Below are positions 7,901 through 18,924 of a stretch of DNA of 64,000 bases, one piece after another. The position numbers were made by a program, and so were the translations under genes. The stretch lies in contig JBPOIK010000028.1 in the NCBI GenBank assembly GCA_052034525.1, forward strand, positions 25,279 through 89,278, written 5' to 3'. The DNA is from JAFGJQ01 sp052034525 (lineage in GTDB: Bacteria > Planctomycetota > Phycisphaerae > UBA1845). How positions within the stretch are numbered: the first letter of the stretch is position 1; each line of letters begins with the position of its first letter. The notes beneath the pieces are model-generated. The model had not been told where the DNA came from and made no database searches. It saw only the letters and a list, made by a program, of their open reading frames with translations.

Positions 7901-8323
7901 AGTCCCGCGCGCCCGTGTTCCGCGCGGCGGATGTCTCCACGTGCGTTACTCCCGTGCCGTTGTCGGGGCGTTCGGCTTGGCCGGCGGTTCGCACGATCCC
8001 GCAATGCCGTGTGGGGGACCGGCTGGAGGATCGGTTCGAATACCACTTTGTCGTGGATGAGGCCACGGCGATTCGTGCGTCGCGCCGCTCAATCGAGCCG
8101 CGCTTCTCATGCGGAACATGGGCTATGCTGCGGGTCACGATCTTGCGGGCGCGGCGGTGGCGCTCGACAGGCTCGGCACAGACCGGTCAATCTTCATCCG
8201 GGACGGCTTGTTGCTTCAAGCGATCCCGGCCGCAGATTTCGCCATGCTTGACCCGGGTGGCGGGGCGGCTCTATAGTCGCCAGGGGTTCCGGGCCAATCA
8301 GGAGCATTCGACAGGAATCGGGC
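7901..8323. other. Intergenic stretch with one good promoter at its end
   Basis: This 423-base stretch carries no convincing gene. A 55-codon open frame (8109-8276) has no ribosome-binding site and ends inside the promoter described at 8248-8277. No hairpin with a T run is seen after the upstream flavoprotein gene. Confidence 0.5.
8248..8277 (+). promoter_or_regulatory. Sigma-70-type promoter for the PIG-L deacetylase gene
   Basis: TTGACC at 8248-8253, an 18-base spacer, and TATAGT at 8272-8277. Five of six bases match at each hexamer. The downstream ATG at 8324 leaves a leader of about 40 bases. Confidence 0.65.
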
Positions 8324-9100
8324 ATGAGCGAAAAAACGCTGGACATCGTATTCACCGCGCCGCATCCGGACGACCTGGAAATCGGCATGGGCGGGGCGAT
8401 TGCCAAGCTGGTCAAACTGGGCTACCGCGTGGGAATGGTTCATATGACCAACGGCGAGCCGACGCCGCGCGGCTCGCCGGAAACACGGGTGAAAGAGGCG
8501 GCTGCCGCGGCCGAAATTCTGGGTGCCACGGCCTGGGAGATTTTGGACCTGCCCAATCGCGAGCTGATGGACGGGCCCGCTGCGCGCTATGCGTTGGCCA
8601 CTGTCTTGCGCAAGTACCGGCCGAAAATTCTGGTGGGCATGGCCGGGCGCACGCCGGCCGGCTCGCCGGATCACTATCAGGCCCAGCTCATCACGGAGGC
8701 GGCACGCTTCTACTCCCAGCTCACGAAATGGAACGACCGATTCGCCGGCACGGAGCCGCACCGGGTGGATCACCTGGTCTATCGGCCGGTGCCCGGCTCC
8801 GCCGAGGTCACCCACTGGCCGGGCTGTTTTGTGGTGGATATCACCGACGTGATCGAGCAGAAGATCGCGGCGATTTCGTGCTATCAATCACAGTTTGAGG
8901 GAGCCCGCCTGGACGGGCTGTTGCACTACGTGCGTGCGATCAGCGGTTCGGAGGGGGCCCGGTGCGGATTTCGGTATGGAGAGATGTACTCGCTTCCGCG
9001 TCCGCCGGGCGTTTCCGACATGGTCGCGTTGCTGGGCGACTGGCGTGTTCCGGCGCCGTTTGCGGAAAACGACCGCTCGGCATCGGATGCGGTACGATAA
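8324..9100 (+). CDS. PIG-L family deacetylase, BshB1-like
   Basis: The protein has 258 residues. The zinc site is clear: APHPDDLEIGMGG (residues 12-24, HPDD) and the downstream SPDHYQAQLITEA (His of the HxxH-like pair). The arrangement and the segments GEPTPRGSPETR and ILDLPNRELMDG fit BshB1-type N-acetyl-alpha-D-glucosaminyl L-malate deacetylases of bacillithiol synthesis. No bshA or bshC is in the window, so bacillithiol synthesis is possible rather than shown; other N-acetyl sugar deacetylations are alternatives. It has its own promoter and GGAATCGGGC upstream of the ATG. Confidence 0.85.
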   Translation: MSEKTLDIVFTAPHPDDLEIGMGGAIAKLVKLGYRVGMVHMTNGEPTPRGSPETRVKEAAAAAEILGATAWEILDLPNRELMDGPAARYALATVLRKYRPKILVGMAGRTPAGSPDHYQAQLITEAARFYSQLTKWNDRFAGTEPHRVDHLVYRPVPGSAEVTHWPGCFVVDITDVIEQKIAAISCYQSQFEGARLDGLLHYVRAISGSEGARCGFRYGEMYSLPRPPGVSDMVALLGDWRVPAPFAENDRSASDAVR

Positions 9101-9217
9101 GGGCACGCACTGGACGCGGGATGCCCCGGCGTGGATACTGAGGGCGTCCGGAACGCCGGATTGCCTGCGGGCGGGCGCCCGCACGTGGGCGAGACACTTC
9201 ATGCGGGGAGGTGCCTG

Positions 9218-9826
9218 ATGGAAGTCTTCGTCGACGATCGCCCCTACCAGGCCGCGTTGGATGACCAGGAGCCGCTGTCCGCCCTGGTCAACGAGGTGCG
9301 TGACCGGGTCTGCGATGCGGGTCGCATCGTGGTGCATATCCGCTGTGACGGAACGGACATCACCGGAGCAGGCTTTGAAGAACGAATGACGCAGCCTTTC
9401 GGGACGTACCGGAGGGTGGACCTGTTCACGGGCAGCCCCAAAGACCTCGTCGAGGATGCCCTGGATCAGGCGGACGACCTGCTGCGCCAGAGCCAAGAGG
9501 ATCGCGTGCGAATCGTGGACGCCCTGGCGGCCGGGCGCACGTCGGATGCCATCGATCTGCTGGCCCGCTGCATGCACGCCTGGCACCAGGTTCATCAGGG
9601 CATCGCCAACGCCGTGTCCATCCTGGATCTGGACGTGAACAGCATCCAGATTGACGGAAAACCGGCGGCCGGCCTGCTCGAAACGACTCGCGATCGACTT
9701 CTGCAGGTGCGGGACGCCATCGAGGGCCGCGATTTCGTGCTTCTGTCCGACACGCTGCAGTATGAGTTTGAGGAAGTGATCCACACTTGGAAGGGCGTGG
9801 TCGCCGCCCTGCGTCAGCGGCTGTAG
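9218..9826 (+). CDS. Conserved hypothetical protein, helical
   Basis: The protein has 202 residues from the ATG at 9218, which has a good SD (GGGGAGG, 8 nt spacing); the frame is open further upstream but without such a signal. The first 70 residues form a beta-rich module with VFVDDRPYQ and VVHIRCDGTDITG. The rest is strongly helical (EDALDQADDLLRQSQEDR; MHAWHQVHQGIANAV), with no signal peptide or membrane segment. I do not recognise it. It follows the PIG-L gene and ends at a hairpin terminator. Confidence 0.65.
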   Translation: MEVFVDDRPYQAALDDQEPLSALVNEVRDRVCDAGRIVVHIRCDGTDITGAGFEERMTQPFGTYRRVDLFTGSPKDLVEDALDQADDLLRQSQEDRVRIVDALAAGRTSDAIDLLARCMHAWHQVHQGIANAVSILDLDVNSIQIDGKPAAGLLETTRDRLLQVRDAIEGRDFVLLSDTLQYEFEEVIHTWKGVVAALRQRL

Positions 9827-9879
9827 TCGCGACGCCAACCCGCGAATGCGTGCCGATCGCGGATTGCCGTTCGCACGCA

Positions 9880-9919
9880 TGCCGACCCGCGTGCCGCGCG
9901 GAGCGTGTCGGCAGTTTTT
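9880..9919 (+). terminator. Rho-independent terminator
   Basis: TGCCGAC at 9880-9886 pairs with GTCGGCA at 9907-9913; the loop is itself GC-rich and can fold further (CCGCG with GCGCGG). Five T follow at 9915-9919. It sits 53 bases after the stop codon of the hypothetical gene. Confidence 0.6.
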
Positions 9920-10018
9920 GGGTGTGCCACGGAGACGTGCCGCGGTGCGCACGGCGCACGCCGGCCCCGAACCGGCACATGATCGAAAACCCTTGTCCTT
10001 TCAAAGACGCATCCGAGC

Positions 10019-11476
10019 ATGGCCACACCGACGTTCGAGCTGGTGACCAGGTACGTTCCACGTAACCGCGACTGTCTCCTGCTGCCCTATCTGAGTCAGA
10101 CGAAGACGGCGTTTCCCGCCCGACTGCTGCCTCGGGAGATCACGGCCGTCGTCCGTCCCGCCCGGGACCGCGGCGCCACGCGGACAGCGTTCCGTGGCCT
10201 GGCGGGCCGAGCGGAGTTGCTGATCCATACGGCCCGACTTGATGCCGAGCATTCGACGCCCCGGCTGGAACTCAAGAAAGCGGTGGCCGCCGCGCTGGCC
10301 ACGGCCCGGAAGGAAGAGTGCCGGCGTCTCGTGGTGATCGTGGAGAGCCGGCTCGCGGAACTGATCTCGGCCGCCCAGGAAGGCGCGCTGCTGGGTGGGT
10401 ACTCGTTCGACACCTACCTGAGCAAGAAAACGCCGCCGATGCCGGTGTTGCTGGTATCCGATCTCCGCCAGGCAGCGGGGGTTCGTCGACAACTCGGCCG
10501 ACGAGCCGTTATTCACGAGTGTGTGAACTTCGCCCGTGACGTCCTGAACGAGCCGCCGAACGTGATCCAACCGACCAGCCTGGCGCAGGCCTTCGCGACG
10601 CTGGGCCGGCGCTGCGGGCTGAAAGTGACCGTCTGGGACGAAAAGAGGCTGGCGCGGGAGAAGTGCGGCGGTGTGCTGGGCGTCGGCCAGGGCGCCCGGG
10701 TGAAGCCTCGCCTGGTCATCGGCGAATATGCTCCGCGGGGTGCCCGTCGGCATCTGTGCCTGGTGGGCAAGGGGATCACGTTTGACACGGGCGGCTATTG
10801 CCTCAAGCCCGCAGACGGACAGGTCGGAATGAAATACGACATGGGCGGGGCGGCGATGGTTTTTCCGGCCGCCTGCGCCATCGCCCGGCTGAAGCTGCCG
10901 ATTCGGGTAACAGCCATCACGCCGCTGGCGGAGAACGCGGTTTCCGGGGAGGCCTTCTATACCACCTCGATTCTCACCACCCGGTCCGGGCGCACGGTGG
11001 AGGTGCACAACACGGACGCAGAAGGGCGACTGATTCTGGCGGACGCCCTGGCGCTGGCGGCGGAGCGCAAGCCCGACTGGATCATCGACGCCGCCACGCT
11101 GACCGGGGCCTGTGTGATCGCGCTGGGCAACGACATCGCCGGCGTGTACGGCACGGACGCGAACTTCACGCAATCGTTGATCCGGGCCGGCACCGATGAG
11201 GACGAATGGTACTGGGAGCTGCCGCTGCATATGCCCTACGCCGAGCAGCTCAAGACAACCATCGCCGACTGCAAGAACGTGACCGCCCGGTGGGGGGGCT
11301 CCATTACCGCAGCGCTGTTTCTCAAGCAGTGGGTCCCTGACGGGTTGAAGTGGATTCACTGCGACATCGCGGGCCCGGGCATCAAGGAAGAGCCGCTGGC
11401 GCACCTGGGCACGGGCGCCAACGGCTTCGGCGTCAAAACGCTGGTCACGCTGGCCGAGCGGCTGGGAGGGAGATAG
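10019..11476 (+). CDS. pepA: M17 family leucyl aminopeptidase
   Basis: The protein has 485 residues, the usual length. The C-terminal catalytic half holds all hallmarks: VGKGITFDTGG (metal and catalytic Lys about residue 251), DMGGAAM, and the family signature NTDAEGRLILA beginning at about residue 331 with metal-binding Asp and Glu. The N-terminal macro-like domain is present. It is a cytoplasmic, normally hexameric enzyme that releases N-terminal amino acids using two divalent metals. It stands alone, convergent with the PEP carboxykinase gene. Confidence 0.92.
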   Translation: MATPTFELVTRYVPRNRDCLLLPYLSQTKTAFPARLLPREITAVVRPARDRGATRTAFRGLAGRAELLIHTARLDAEHSTPRLELKKAVAAALATARKEECRRLVVIVESRLAELISAAQEGALLGGYSFDTYLSKKTPPMPVLLVSDLRQAAGVRRQLGRRAVIHECVNFARDVLNEPPNVIQPTSLAQAFATLGRRCGLKVTVWDEKRLAREKCGGVLGVGQGARVKPRLVIGEYAPRGARRHLCLVGKGITFDTGGYCLKPADGQVGMKYDMGGAAMVFPAACAIARLKLPIRVTAITPLAENAVSGEAFYTTSILTTRSGRTVEVHNTDAEGRLILADALALAAERKPDWIIDAATLTGACVIALGNDIAGVYGTDANFTQSLIRAGTDEDEWYWELPLHMPYAEQLKTTIADCKNVTARWGGSITAALFLKQWVPDGLKWIHCDIAGPGIKEEPLAHLGTGANGFGVKTLVTLAERLGGR

Positions 11477-11637
11477 CGGCGGCGCCGCGCGGACGGCCCT
11501 CGACGGCGGGCGCGCGCTCGGTAAATTGCATCCGGCGGCGGACTGGGTCCTGTGAATGGGCCGTCCGAATCGGCGCTCGCAATTGCCTGGGAACGCCTGC
11601 CTTATGCGCGCGGCCTCATTGCGGCGCAACACTTCAT

Positions 11638-13287
<1,650 letters not shown>

Positions 13288-13349
13288 GTCCGGTTCCTCA
13301 CAAACGGCCTGGCCGATGCAGACCGGCGGTCGGCAAGGCTCGCTCGTTT

Positions 13350-14567
13350 CTACGTCCAGTCACGCACCAGTTTGCGATCGCCGAGGTACAGTTCGTTCGG
13401 ACTGTTGGGGTCCAGCGCCCATTTGATCCGCTCGATGCCTTCGGTGATGTCCTTGATCGTCCCACACGTGGAAAGCCGCAGATGTCCGTCCAGCCCGAAC
13501 TCTTTGCCCGGTACCGTGACCACGCGGACCTTGTCCAGCAGGAACTGCGCCAGCTTCGTCGAATCCTTCTGATAGGCGGAGAAATCCGGGAAGCAGTAGA
13601 ACGCGCCGTCCGGCGGCGAAATCTTCACGCCCTCGAACGCCCGCAGAGCCTCCACCATGACATTGCGGTTGTTCTCCAGCGTCATCCGCAGCGACTCCAC
13701 GCCGGACTGCACGCCGTTCATGGCGGCGATCGCCGCGTGCTGGAGCATCACCGACGGTCCGGAGGTCTGATGGCTCTGGATGTTGCACATCGCCTCGAGG
13801 AGCCGTTTGTTTCCGACCGCCCACCCGATGCGGAACCCCGTCATGGCGTACGCCTTCGAGACGCCGTTGATCAGCACCAGACGGGAGTTCTCGCTGAGGT
13901 CCTTGGCATACTGGTAGCAATTCAGCGGCTTGCGCCCGTCGAAAATCAGCCGATGGTAGATGTCGTCCACGATCAGCCACAGCCCGCGCTTCTCGCAGAA
14001 CTCCACTACCTCCGCCATGAACGGCTCGGAATACATGGCGCCGGACGGGTTGTTCGGGCAGTTGATGATGACGGCCCTGGTGTACGATCCGACCTTCTCT
14101 TCGATGTCCCGCAGCCGGGGATAGAACGTCCCGTCCTCCGGCAGCACCGGCACGGGATGCCCGCCGCAGAGCTTGACCATCTCCGGGTAACTCACCCAGT
14201 ACGGCGCCGGGAAGATCACTTCTTCCTGCGGGTTCAGAATGGCCTGCAGGCAGACCATAATGGCCTGTTTCGCCCCGCTGGAGGCCATCACGTTCTCGGG
14301 CTCCACGCGCCGGCCGTACCACTCCTCCGTGTAGCGGATGATGGCCCGTTTCATGTCGCGTGTGCCGTCGGCCGGGGCATAGCGGACTTCGCCGGAGTTC
14401 AACAGGGCGGCGCCCGCCACCAGGGCGTCGATGGGGGCCTTGCTTTTGGGTTCACCACCGCCGAGATGAATGACCGGCTCGCCCTTCTCGCGAAGAAAGG
14501 CGGCGGTCTGATTCAACCGCAGCGTCGCGGACTCACTGATGGAGCGCGCTATCTGACTGATGCTCAT
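13350..14567 (-). CDS. Class I/II pyridoxal-phosphate aminotransferase, aspartate aminotransferase-like
   Basis: The protein has 405 residues from the ATG at 14567, which has GGAGGAAG upstream; an open frame extends further but lacks a signal. The fold-type I signature SKAYAMTGFRIGWAVG carries the PLP Lys (about residue 238); NCPNNPSGAMYS and the GAKQAIMV phosphate-cup segment are present. The sequence style fits aspartate (AAT subgroup I gamma) aminotransferases, but the exact substrate cannot be fixed by eye. Its place next to pckA favours aspartate/oxaloacetate. Confidence 0.85.
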   Translation of the reverse strand: MSISQIARSISESATLRLNQTAAFLREKGEPVIHLGGGEPKSKAPIDALVAGAALLNSGEVRYAPADGTRDMKRAIIRYTEEWYGRRVEPENVMASSGAKQAIMVCLQAILNPQEEVIFPAPYWVSYPEMVKLCGGHPVPVLPEDGTFYPRLRDIEEKVGSYTRAVIINCPNNPSGAMYSEPFMAEVVEFCEKRGLWLIVDDIYHRLIFDGRKPLNCYQYAKDLSENSRLVLINGVSKAYAMTGFRIGWAVGNKRLLEAMCNIQSHQTSGPSVMLQHAAIAAMNGVQSGVESLRMTLENNRNVMVEALRAFEGVKISPPDGAFYCFPDFSAYQKDSTKLAQFLLDKVRVVTVPGKEFGLDGHLRLSTCGTIKDITEGIERIKWALDPNSPNELYLGDRKLVRDWT

Positions 14568-14870
14568 GACCACTTCCTCCGGCGGGCGCACAGTCTTTGC
14601 GCACGCCGCGCCCACACCCGGCGCGATCGTATTCGCCGCCGGCAAACGTAGTGCCTTTGCGACCGTGGCCTGGCTGCCACGGCGTCGACCCAATCCGCTA
14701 CTGGTTTACATCATGGGCGGTTTTTTGCAAGTCCGGAAAGATTTTTGCACAGATCCTGGCCCGCATGAAAGCGGAAGGCACCCATTGGTCGACCTGCATG
14801 AAGCCACTCGCCGGGCCGGACAAACGGGACTGTCCCCGGGGTGCCGCCCGAGCATCGTCGGGGCCCACCG
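14568..14870. other. Gene-free stretch upstream of the aminotransferase
   Basis: This 303-base stretch contains the leader of the aminotransferase gene and the region after the methyltransferase stop codon. On the minus strand TTGCAA at about 14728-14733 is the only -35-like hexamer, with a poor -10. Short open frames show nothing recognisable. Confidence 0.4.
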
Positions 14871-15503
14871 TTACGCCAGGGGTTCCTTGCGGAACACGAA
14901 CTGGTCGTTACGAATCGCAACCAATTGAACGGCTCGAGTTGCCGCAAACTCATCGACGGCCTTCTTTACGCCGCCTTTCCACCACCCACCCTCCGTGTAG
15001 TCATCGCCCGCGATGAACCCGCCGGGCCGGGTTTTGGCCAGCGCCAACTCCAAATCCGCTTTCACGTATTCATACAGGTGGTTCCCGTCGATGTAGACCC
15101 AGTCAAAGTACTCATCGGGAAACTCACCCATCGCGGCGGCCGAGCATGCACGATGGATCGTCACTTGGCCACGACGGATTTCCCGCTCGAATCGGGCGCA
15201 CACATGCAGGTAACGCGCATCCATCTCCGCCTGGCCGTTCGCTTTGCCGCCGTACCAGGCCTCCTTGTACGTTGCCGATGCCTCATGCTTCCACGGGTCG
15301 ATCAGGTGAAGCTCCCTCGGGCGGACAACCTCCAGCATGCTTTTTGAGAAGTCGCCCTTGTGGACGCCGATCTCCACCCCAACCGACTTTCGGGGCAGCA
15401 TGTCCAACAGGAACCCCCGCGAATCCGCATGCCTGGGAATCAACCCAAGACTGCGTGCGATTCTGCGGGCGCCGGGCACCCTTCTGATGATCGCTCTAAG
15501 CAT
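14871..15503 (-). CDS. Class I SAM-dependent methyltransferase
   Basis: The protein has 210 residues from the ATG at 15503 (CTGGAG upstream). Motif I is SVGVEIGVHKGDFS (about residue 38), followed by the acidic LHLIDPW, and a motif with FDWVYIDGNHLYEYV that is typical of the Methyltransf_24-type family acting on sugars or small molecules. The GGFIAGDDY segment fits motif post-III of the same group. The substrate is unknown. It lies downstream of dapL by 108 bases on the same strand, without an obvious functional link. Confidence 0.8.
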   Translation of the reverse strand: MLRAIIRRVPGARRIARSLGLIPRHADSRGFLLDMLPRKSVGVEIGVHKGDFSKSMLEVVRPRELHLIDPWKHEASATYKEAWYGGKANGQAEMDARYLHVCARFEREIRRGQVTIHRACSAAAMGEFPDEYFDWVYIDGNHLYEYVKADLELALAKTRPGGFIAGDDYTEGGWWKGGVKKAVDEFAATRAVQLVAIRNDQFVFRKEPLA

Positions 15504-15611
15504 GTCAGACTCCAGGTGTCGAATCGAGGGCTTGCGGCGCGCCTGGAGAAGCCGCCCGGACGCCGCTGCCGCTCCGGGCTCCGACGCGATCGGCCTGCTG
15601 GCCACAGAAAC

Positions 15612-16769
15612 CTAAAGTACTCTCCTCATCCGCTCCAGCGCCTCGTCGAGGCGACGCTCCGGCACGGTCAGACCCATCCGGAACCACCCCTCGCCGCCCG
15701 CGCCGAATCCGACACCCGGGATGACCGTGATGGCCGCCTGTTCGAGCATCCGGTTGGCGAAGGTCAACGAGTCTACGCCGCCCGGGCAGCGGGCCCAGAT
15801 GTAGAACGCGCCGCGGGGGGGATTGAACCTCACTCCCAGTGCTGTCAGGCCGGTCACGAGCAGATCCCGGCGACGTCGATATAACTCGTTCATGGCGCGA
15901 GTGGACTTGCCGTCCGCCTCGGACAAGGCCTCGCTGCCGGCCCACTGGATGGCCTTAAAGGGGCCGGAGTCCACGTTGCTTTTGACAAGCGCAAGATGCC
16001 GGAGGGCCTCGGCGTTGCCAACGGCGAAACCGATCCGCCAGCCGGTCATGTTGTACGATTTGGAAAGCGAGTGCAGCTCGATGGCGCACTCCCGGGCGTC
16101 GGGCACCTGAAGAATGCTGGGGGCCGGCTCGTCAAACCAGGTGTCAATGTAGGCCGCATCATGCACCAGCAGAATGTCATGCTTCCGGGCGAACGCCACC
16201 GCCTCCCGGAAAAAGGCGGGTGTGGCCACGGCACCCGTCGGGTTGTTCGGGTAGTTCAGGTAGAGGATCCGCGCCGAATCCGCCACCGCGGGCGGAATGT
16301 CCTCCAAGCGCGGCAGCCACCCGGTCTCTTCGCTCATGACCATGGGCCACGGTACGCCGCCGGCCAGAATCGTCCCGGAAGCATAGGCCGGATAGCCCGG
16401 ATCGGGCACCAGCACGTGCTCGCCCGGATTGACGAAAGCCAGCGGCAGGTGCGCAATGGCGTCCTTGGACCCGATTAACGGAACCAATTCCTTCACGGGA
16501 TCCAGTTGGACCCCGAACCGCCGGGCCATGGAATCCACCGCAGCCTGCCGAAATTCCCGCACACCAGCACCAAGAGCGTAGGTGTGGTTCCGCGGATCAC
16601 GAATCGCCCGGCCCATCGCCTCCACCACGAAGTCGGGCGTCGGCTGATCCGGGTCTCCCACACCCAGGTCGATCACATCGATCCCCGCGCTGATCGCCTC
16701 CCTCTTTTTTCGATCAATCTCGAAGGCAAGGTAGGGGGGAATCCGGTTAAGACGGTCGGCATGGCGCAT
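15612..16769 (-). CDS. dapL: LL-diaminopimelate aminotransferase (DapL)
   Basis: The protein has 385 residues. The start, with RLNRIPPYLAFEIDRKKREA, and VIDLGVGDPDQPTPD are the standard opening of DapL-type enzymes. The PLP Lys is in SLSKSYNMTGWRIGFAVGN (about residue 237), and YLNYPNNPTGAVAT and the VKSNVDSGPFKAIQ segment support the subfamily. It makes LL-DAP from tetrahydrodipicolinate in one step, for lysine and cell-wall synthesis; use of this route is common in Planctomycetota. GGGAG lies upstream. The 141-base gap after nif3 holds AT-rich sequence that may carry its own promoter. Confidence 0.85.
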   Translation of the reverse strand: MRHADRLNRIPPYLAFEIDRKKREAISAGIDVIDLGVGDPDQPTPDFVVEAMGRAIRDPRNHTYALGAGVREFRQAAVDSMARRFGVQLDPVKELVPLIGSKDAIAHLPLAFVNPGEHVLVPDPGYPAYASGTILAGGVPWPMVMSEETGWLPRLEDIPPAVADSARILYLNYPNNPTGAVATPAFFREAVAFARKHDILLVHDAAYIDTWFDEPAPSILQVPDARECAIELHSLSKSYNMTGWRIGFAVGNAEALRHLALVKSNVDSGPFKAIQWAGSEALSEADGKSTRAMNELYRRRRDLLVTGLTALGVRFNPPRGAFYIWARCPGGVDSLTFANRMLEQAAITVIPGVGFGAGGEGWFRMGLTVPERRLDEALERMRRVL

Positions 16770-16910
16770 AAGAACTGCTCCCAGGTAAAAGGATTACTCT
16801 GCGTCCGCTGCGGATAGAAAGCTGCGAACCAGACTTGTGTAGCAATTGACGTACCACGACGCGGACACCAGCCGACATAACAGATATACTTCAAAAAAGA
16901 CGTTAAAATT

Positions 16911-18047
16911 TCATATCTGGCGAAACGGTTCGGCGTCGGCATCGCTGAGATCCACTTGAAGCCCGGGGATTGCCGCGACCAGCCGATCCGCCAGAGGTCG
17001 CAGGGCCGGTCGCTCGCTCGTCCAGTGGTTCAGGGCGATGGCACAGGCCCCGTGCCGCTGAATGGCCAGGGCATCGTGATGGCGAATCTCTCCCGTCACA
17101 ACCACGTCGCCCGGGCGCAAACCGGCCCGAAAGATACTCCCGCCCGCGGCCCCGACCAGGCAGATGGCCCGCCCGACGACGGCGTCCGAGTTGCCCACCA
17201 TCTGGACCGTGTTGGCCGCCAGCGCCCGCTTGAGCCGGTCTGCCAACGCACCCAGTTGGATCGGCGGTTCCAGCCGGCCCTGCCGGCCCAGGCTCGCCGT
17301 ACAGGGGCGCTTCAGCGGATAGATGTCAATGGCCGGCTCTTCGTACGGGTGAGCGGCACGAATGGCTCGCAGCACGTCGGCCATGCGGGACTCGGGAATC
17401 ACGGACTCGAGTCGCAGCTCCGCCACGGTCTCGAAGTGGCCGGCCTTGCCAACTGCGGGGTTCGACTCGTCGGAACCCAGAAAGGTCCCCTGCCCCGCCA
17501 CGCGGAAACTGCACCGGCTGTACTGGCCGATGCGCCCGGCTCCGGCGGCAAACATGGCCTCCGCCACCCGGTCTACCTCGGCCGCCGGCACGAAGACCAC
17601 CACTTTGCACTCGGGCGGACCGGGTGACTCAGTCCATTCCAGAGGCATCGGATCCCGGACTTCGCAGAGGCGGGCCAGCACGTCGTTCGTGCCTCCCTCG
17701 GCGGCGTCCAGGGCGGTGTGAGGCGAGTAGATGGCGATGCCCTGCGCAATGCACCGGAAGACAATTGCGTCCGTGCCGCGGCTTGCGGCATTCAATCGGC
17801 TGATCGGCTTGAACAGCGGCGGGTGATAGGCCACGACGAGGTCCGCTCGTTTTCGCACGGCCTCGTCGACGACGGCCGGCGTCAGGTCGATGCACATCAG
17901 AGCCCGTCGAACGGACGCGGCCGGATTGCCCGCCAGAAGGCCGACGTTGTCCCACGGCTGTGCCAGGGCCGGGTGGGCCAGCCGCTCTAACGCCGCGCAT
18001 ACGTCCGCCACGGTCACGCTGGCTTGTGAGGCATACGGATCAGGCAT
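16911..18047 (-). CDS. Nif3-like dinuclear metal-centre protein
   Basis: The protein has 378 residues. Metal ligands are seen in the N-terminal half (VVAYHPPLFKPI; YSPHTALDAAEGG) and near the C-terminus (GEIRHHDALA). The long middle insertion with AHPYEEPAIDIYPL is the PII-like/CutA-like domain found in the longer YqfO-type members. The biochemical role of the family is unsettled (annotated as GTP cyclohydrolase I type 2 homologue). It overlaps pabC by eight bases, so it is in the folate-related operon; that context agrees with a possible role near GTP or folate metabolism but does not prove one. Confidence 0.88.
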   Translation of the reverse strand: MPDPYASQASVTVADVCAALERLAHPALAQPWDNVGLLAGNPAASVRRALMCIDLTPAVVDEAVRKRADLVVAYHPPLFKPISRLNAASRGTDAIVFRCIAQGIAIYSPHTALDAAEGGTNDVLARLCEVRDPMPLEWTESPGPPECKVVVFVPAAEVDRVAEAMFAAGAGRIGQYSRCSFRVAGQGTFLGSDESNPAVGKAGHFETVAELRLESVIPESRMADVLRAIRAAHPYEEPAIDIYPLKRPCTASLGRQGRLEPPIQLGALADRLKRALAANTVQMVGNSDAVVGRAICLVGAAGGSIFRAGLRPGDVVVTGEIRHHDALAIQRHGACAIALNHWTSERPALRPLADRLVAAIPGLQVDLSDADAEPFRQI

Positions 18048-18918
18048 GTTCGCTGCACTCCCTGGCCACGCACTGGCGATAGGCGGCCAGCAACTGTCTG
18101 GCCAACGGGCCGGGCCGCCCGTCGGCGATGTCCTTGCGTTCCACGCGAATGACCGGCATGACCCGCATAACGGAGTTGGTCAGAAACACCTCGTCCGCAT
18201 CCAGCAGGTCGTCGATGCCCAGAACGCGTTCTTCCGCTGGAATAGAGGCCCGGCGACACAGTTCGAGCACCAGTGCCCGGGCGATGCCGGGCAGCACGGG
18301 CGTGTCCAGTCCGGGCGTCATGAGCGTGCCGCTCCGCACGACGAACACGTTGGTGATGGCGCCCTCGGCCAGCCGGTTCTCCGTGGTGAACCAGAGGGCT
18401 TCGGCACAGCGCTGCGCCCGGGCCGCTCGCAGCGCCAGCAGCCGCGGCAGGTAGTTGGTGGTTTTGTGACCCGCCAGCGGATCCGACGGAGAAACGCGAT
18501 GGTGTGAGATCAAAACGGTCACGCCGCTGCGGTAGAGTTCGTCCGGGTAGTCCGCCGCGCCGCCGGCCGTTGCGCAGATGGTGGGGTCGGGCTCGCCCGA
18601 CGCGTCGCGCACGGAGCCCGCGCTGACGGTCAGGCGCGCGCGTCCGCTCGTCACGCCGTTGAGGCGGAGGAGTTCCACAAACTGCTCCGCGGAGGGCAGT
18701 CGGCTGCGTTCGAGAGGAAACAGCAGTTGTTCGGCCGAGCGGATGAGCCGCTGCACGTGCTGTTCAAGCCGGAAAAGGCGGCCCTGCTCCGCCCGCATGG
18801 TCTCAAACAGGCCGGCGCCGTGCAGGAACGCTCCGTCGTCCACGGAGATCCAAGCCTCCCGGCGGGGGACGAACCGACCGTTCAGCAGGACGATGTCTTC
18901 CACTTCTGCCGACTCCAC
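18040..18918 (-). CDS. pabC: Aminodeoxychorismate lyase / class IV aminotransferase
   Basis: The protein has 292 residues from a GTG. Class IV PLP fold: DDGAFLHGAGLFETMR near the N-terminus, GHKTTNYLPRLLAL with the PLP Lys, and the signature TTENRLAEGAITNVFVV. Length and the 'FLHGAGLFET' opening fit PabC, and it directly follows the chorismate-binding gene pabB by six bases. Branched-chain or D-amino acid aminotransferase is the alternative, but the operon supports PabC, which makes 4-aminobenzoate and pyruvate from aminodeoxychorismate. Confidence 0.78.
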   Translation of the reverse strand: MESAEVEDIVLLNGRFVPRREAWISVDDGAFLHGAGLFETMRAEQGRLFRLEQHVQRLIRSAEQLLFPLERSRLPSAEQFVELLRLNGVTSGRARLTVSAGSVRDASGEPDPTICATAGGAADYPDELYRSGVTVLISHHRVSPSDPLAGHKTTNYLPRLLALRAARAQRCAEALWFTTENRLAEGAITNVFVVRSGTLMTPGLDTPVLPGIARALVLELCRRASIPAEERVLGIDDLLDADEVFLTNSVMRVMPVIRVERKDIADGRPGPLARQLLAAYRQCVARECSEHA

Positions 18919-18924
18919 GCGATT

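Noticed and set aside
8020..8060. tRNA T-loop-like GGTTCGAATACC
   Set aside because: The flanking bases cannot form the T-stem or an acceptor stem.
8109..8276. 55-codon open frame upstream of the PIG-L gene
   Set aside because: No SD, and its end overlaps a good promoter; likely chance.
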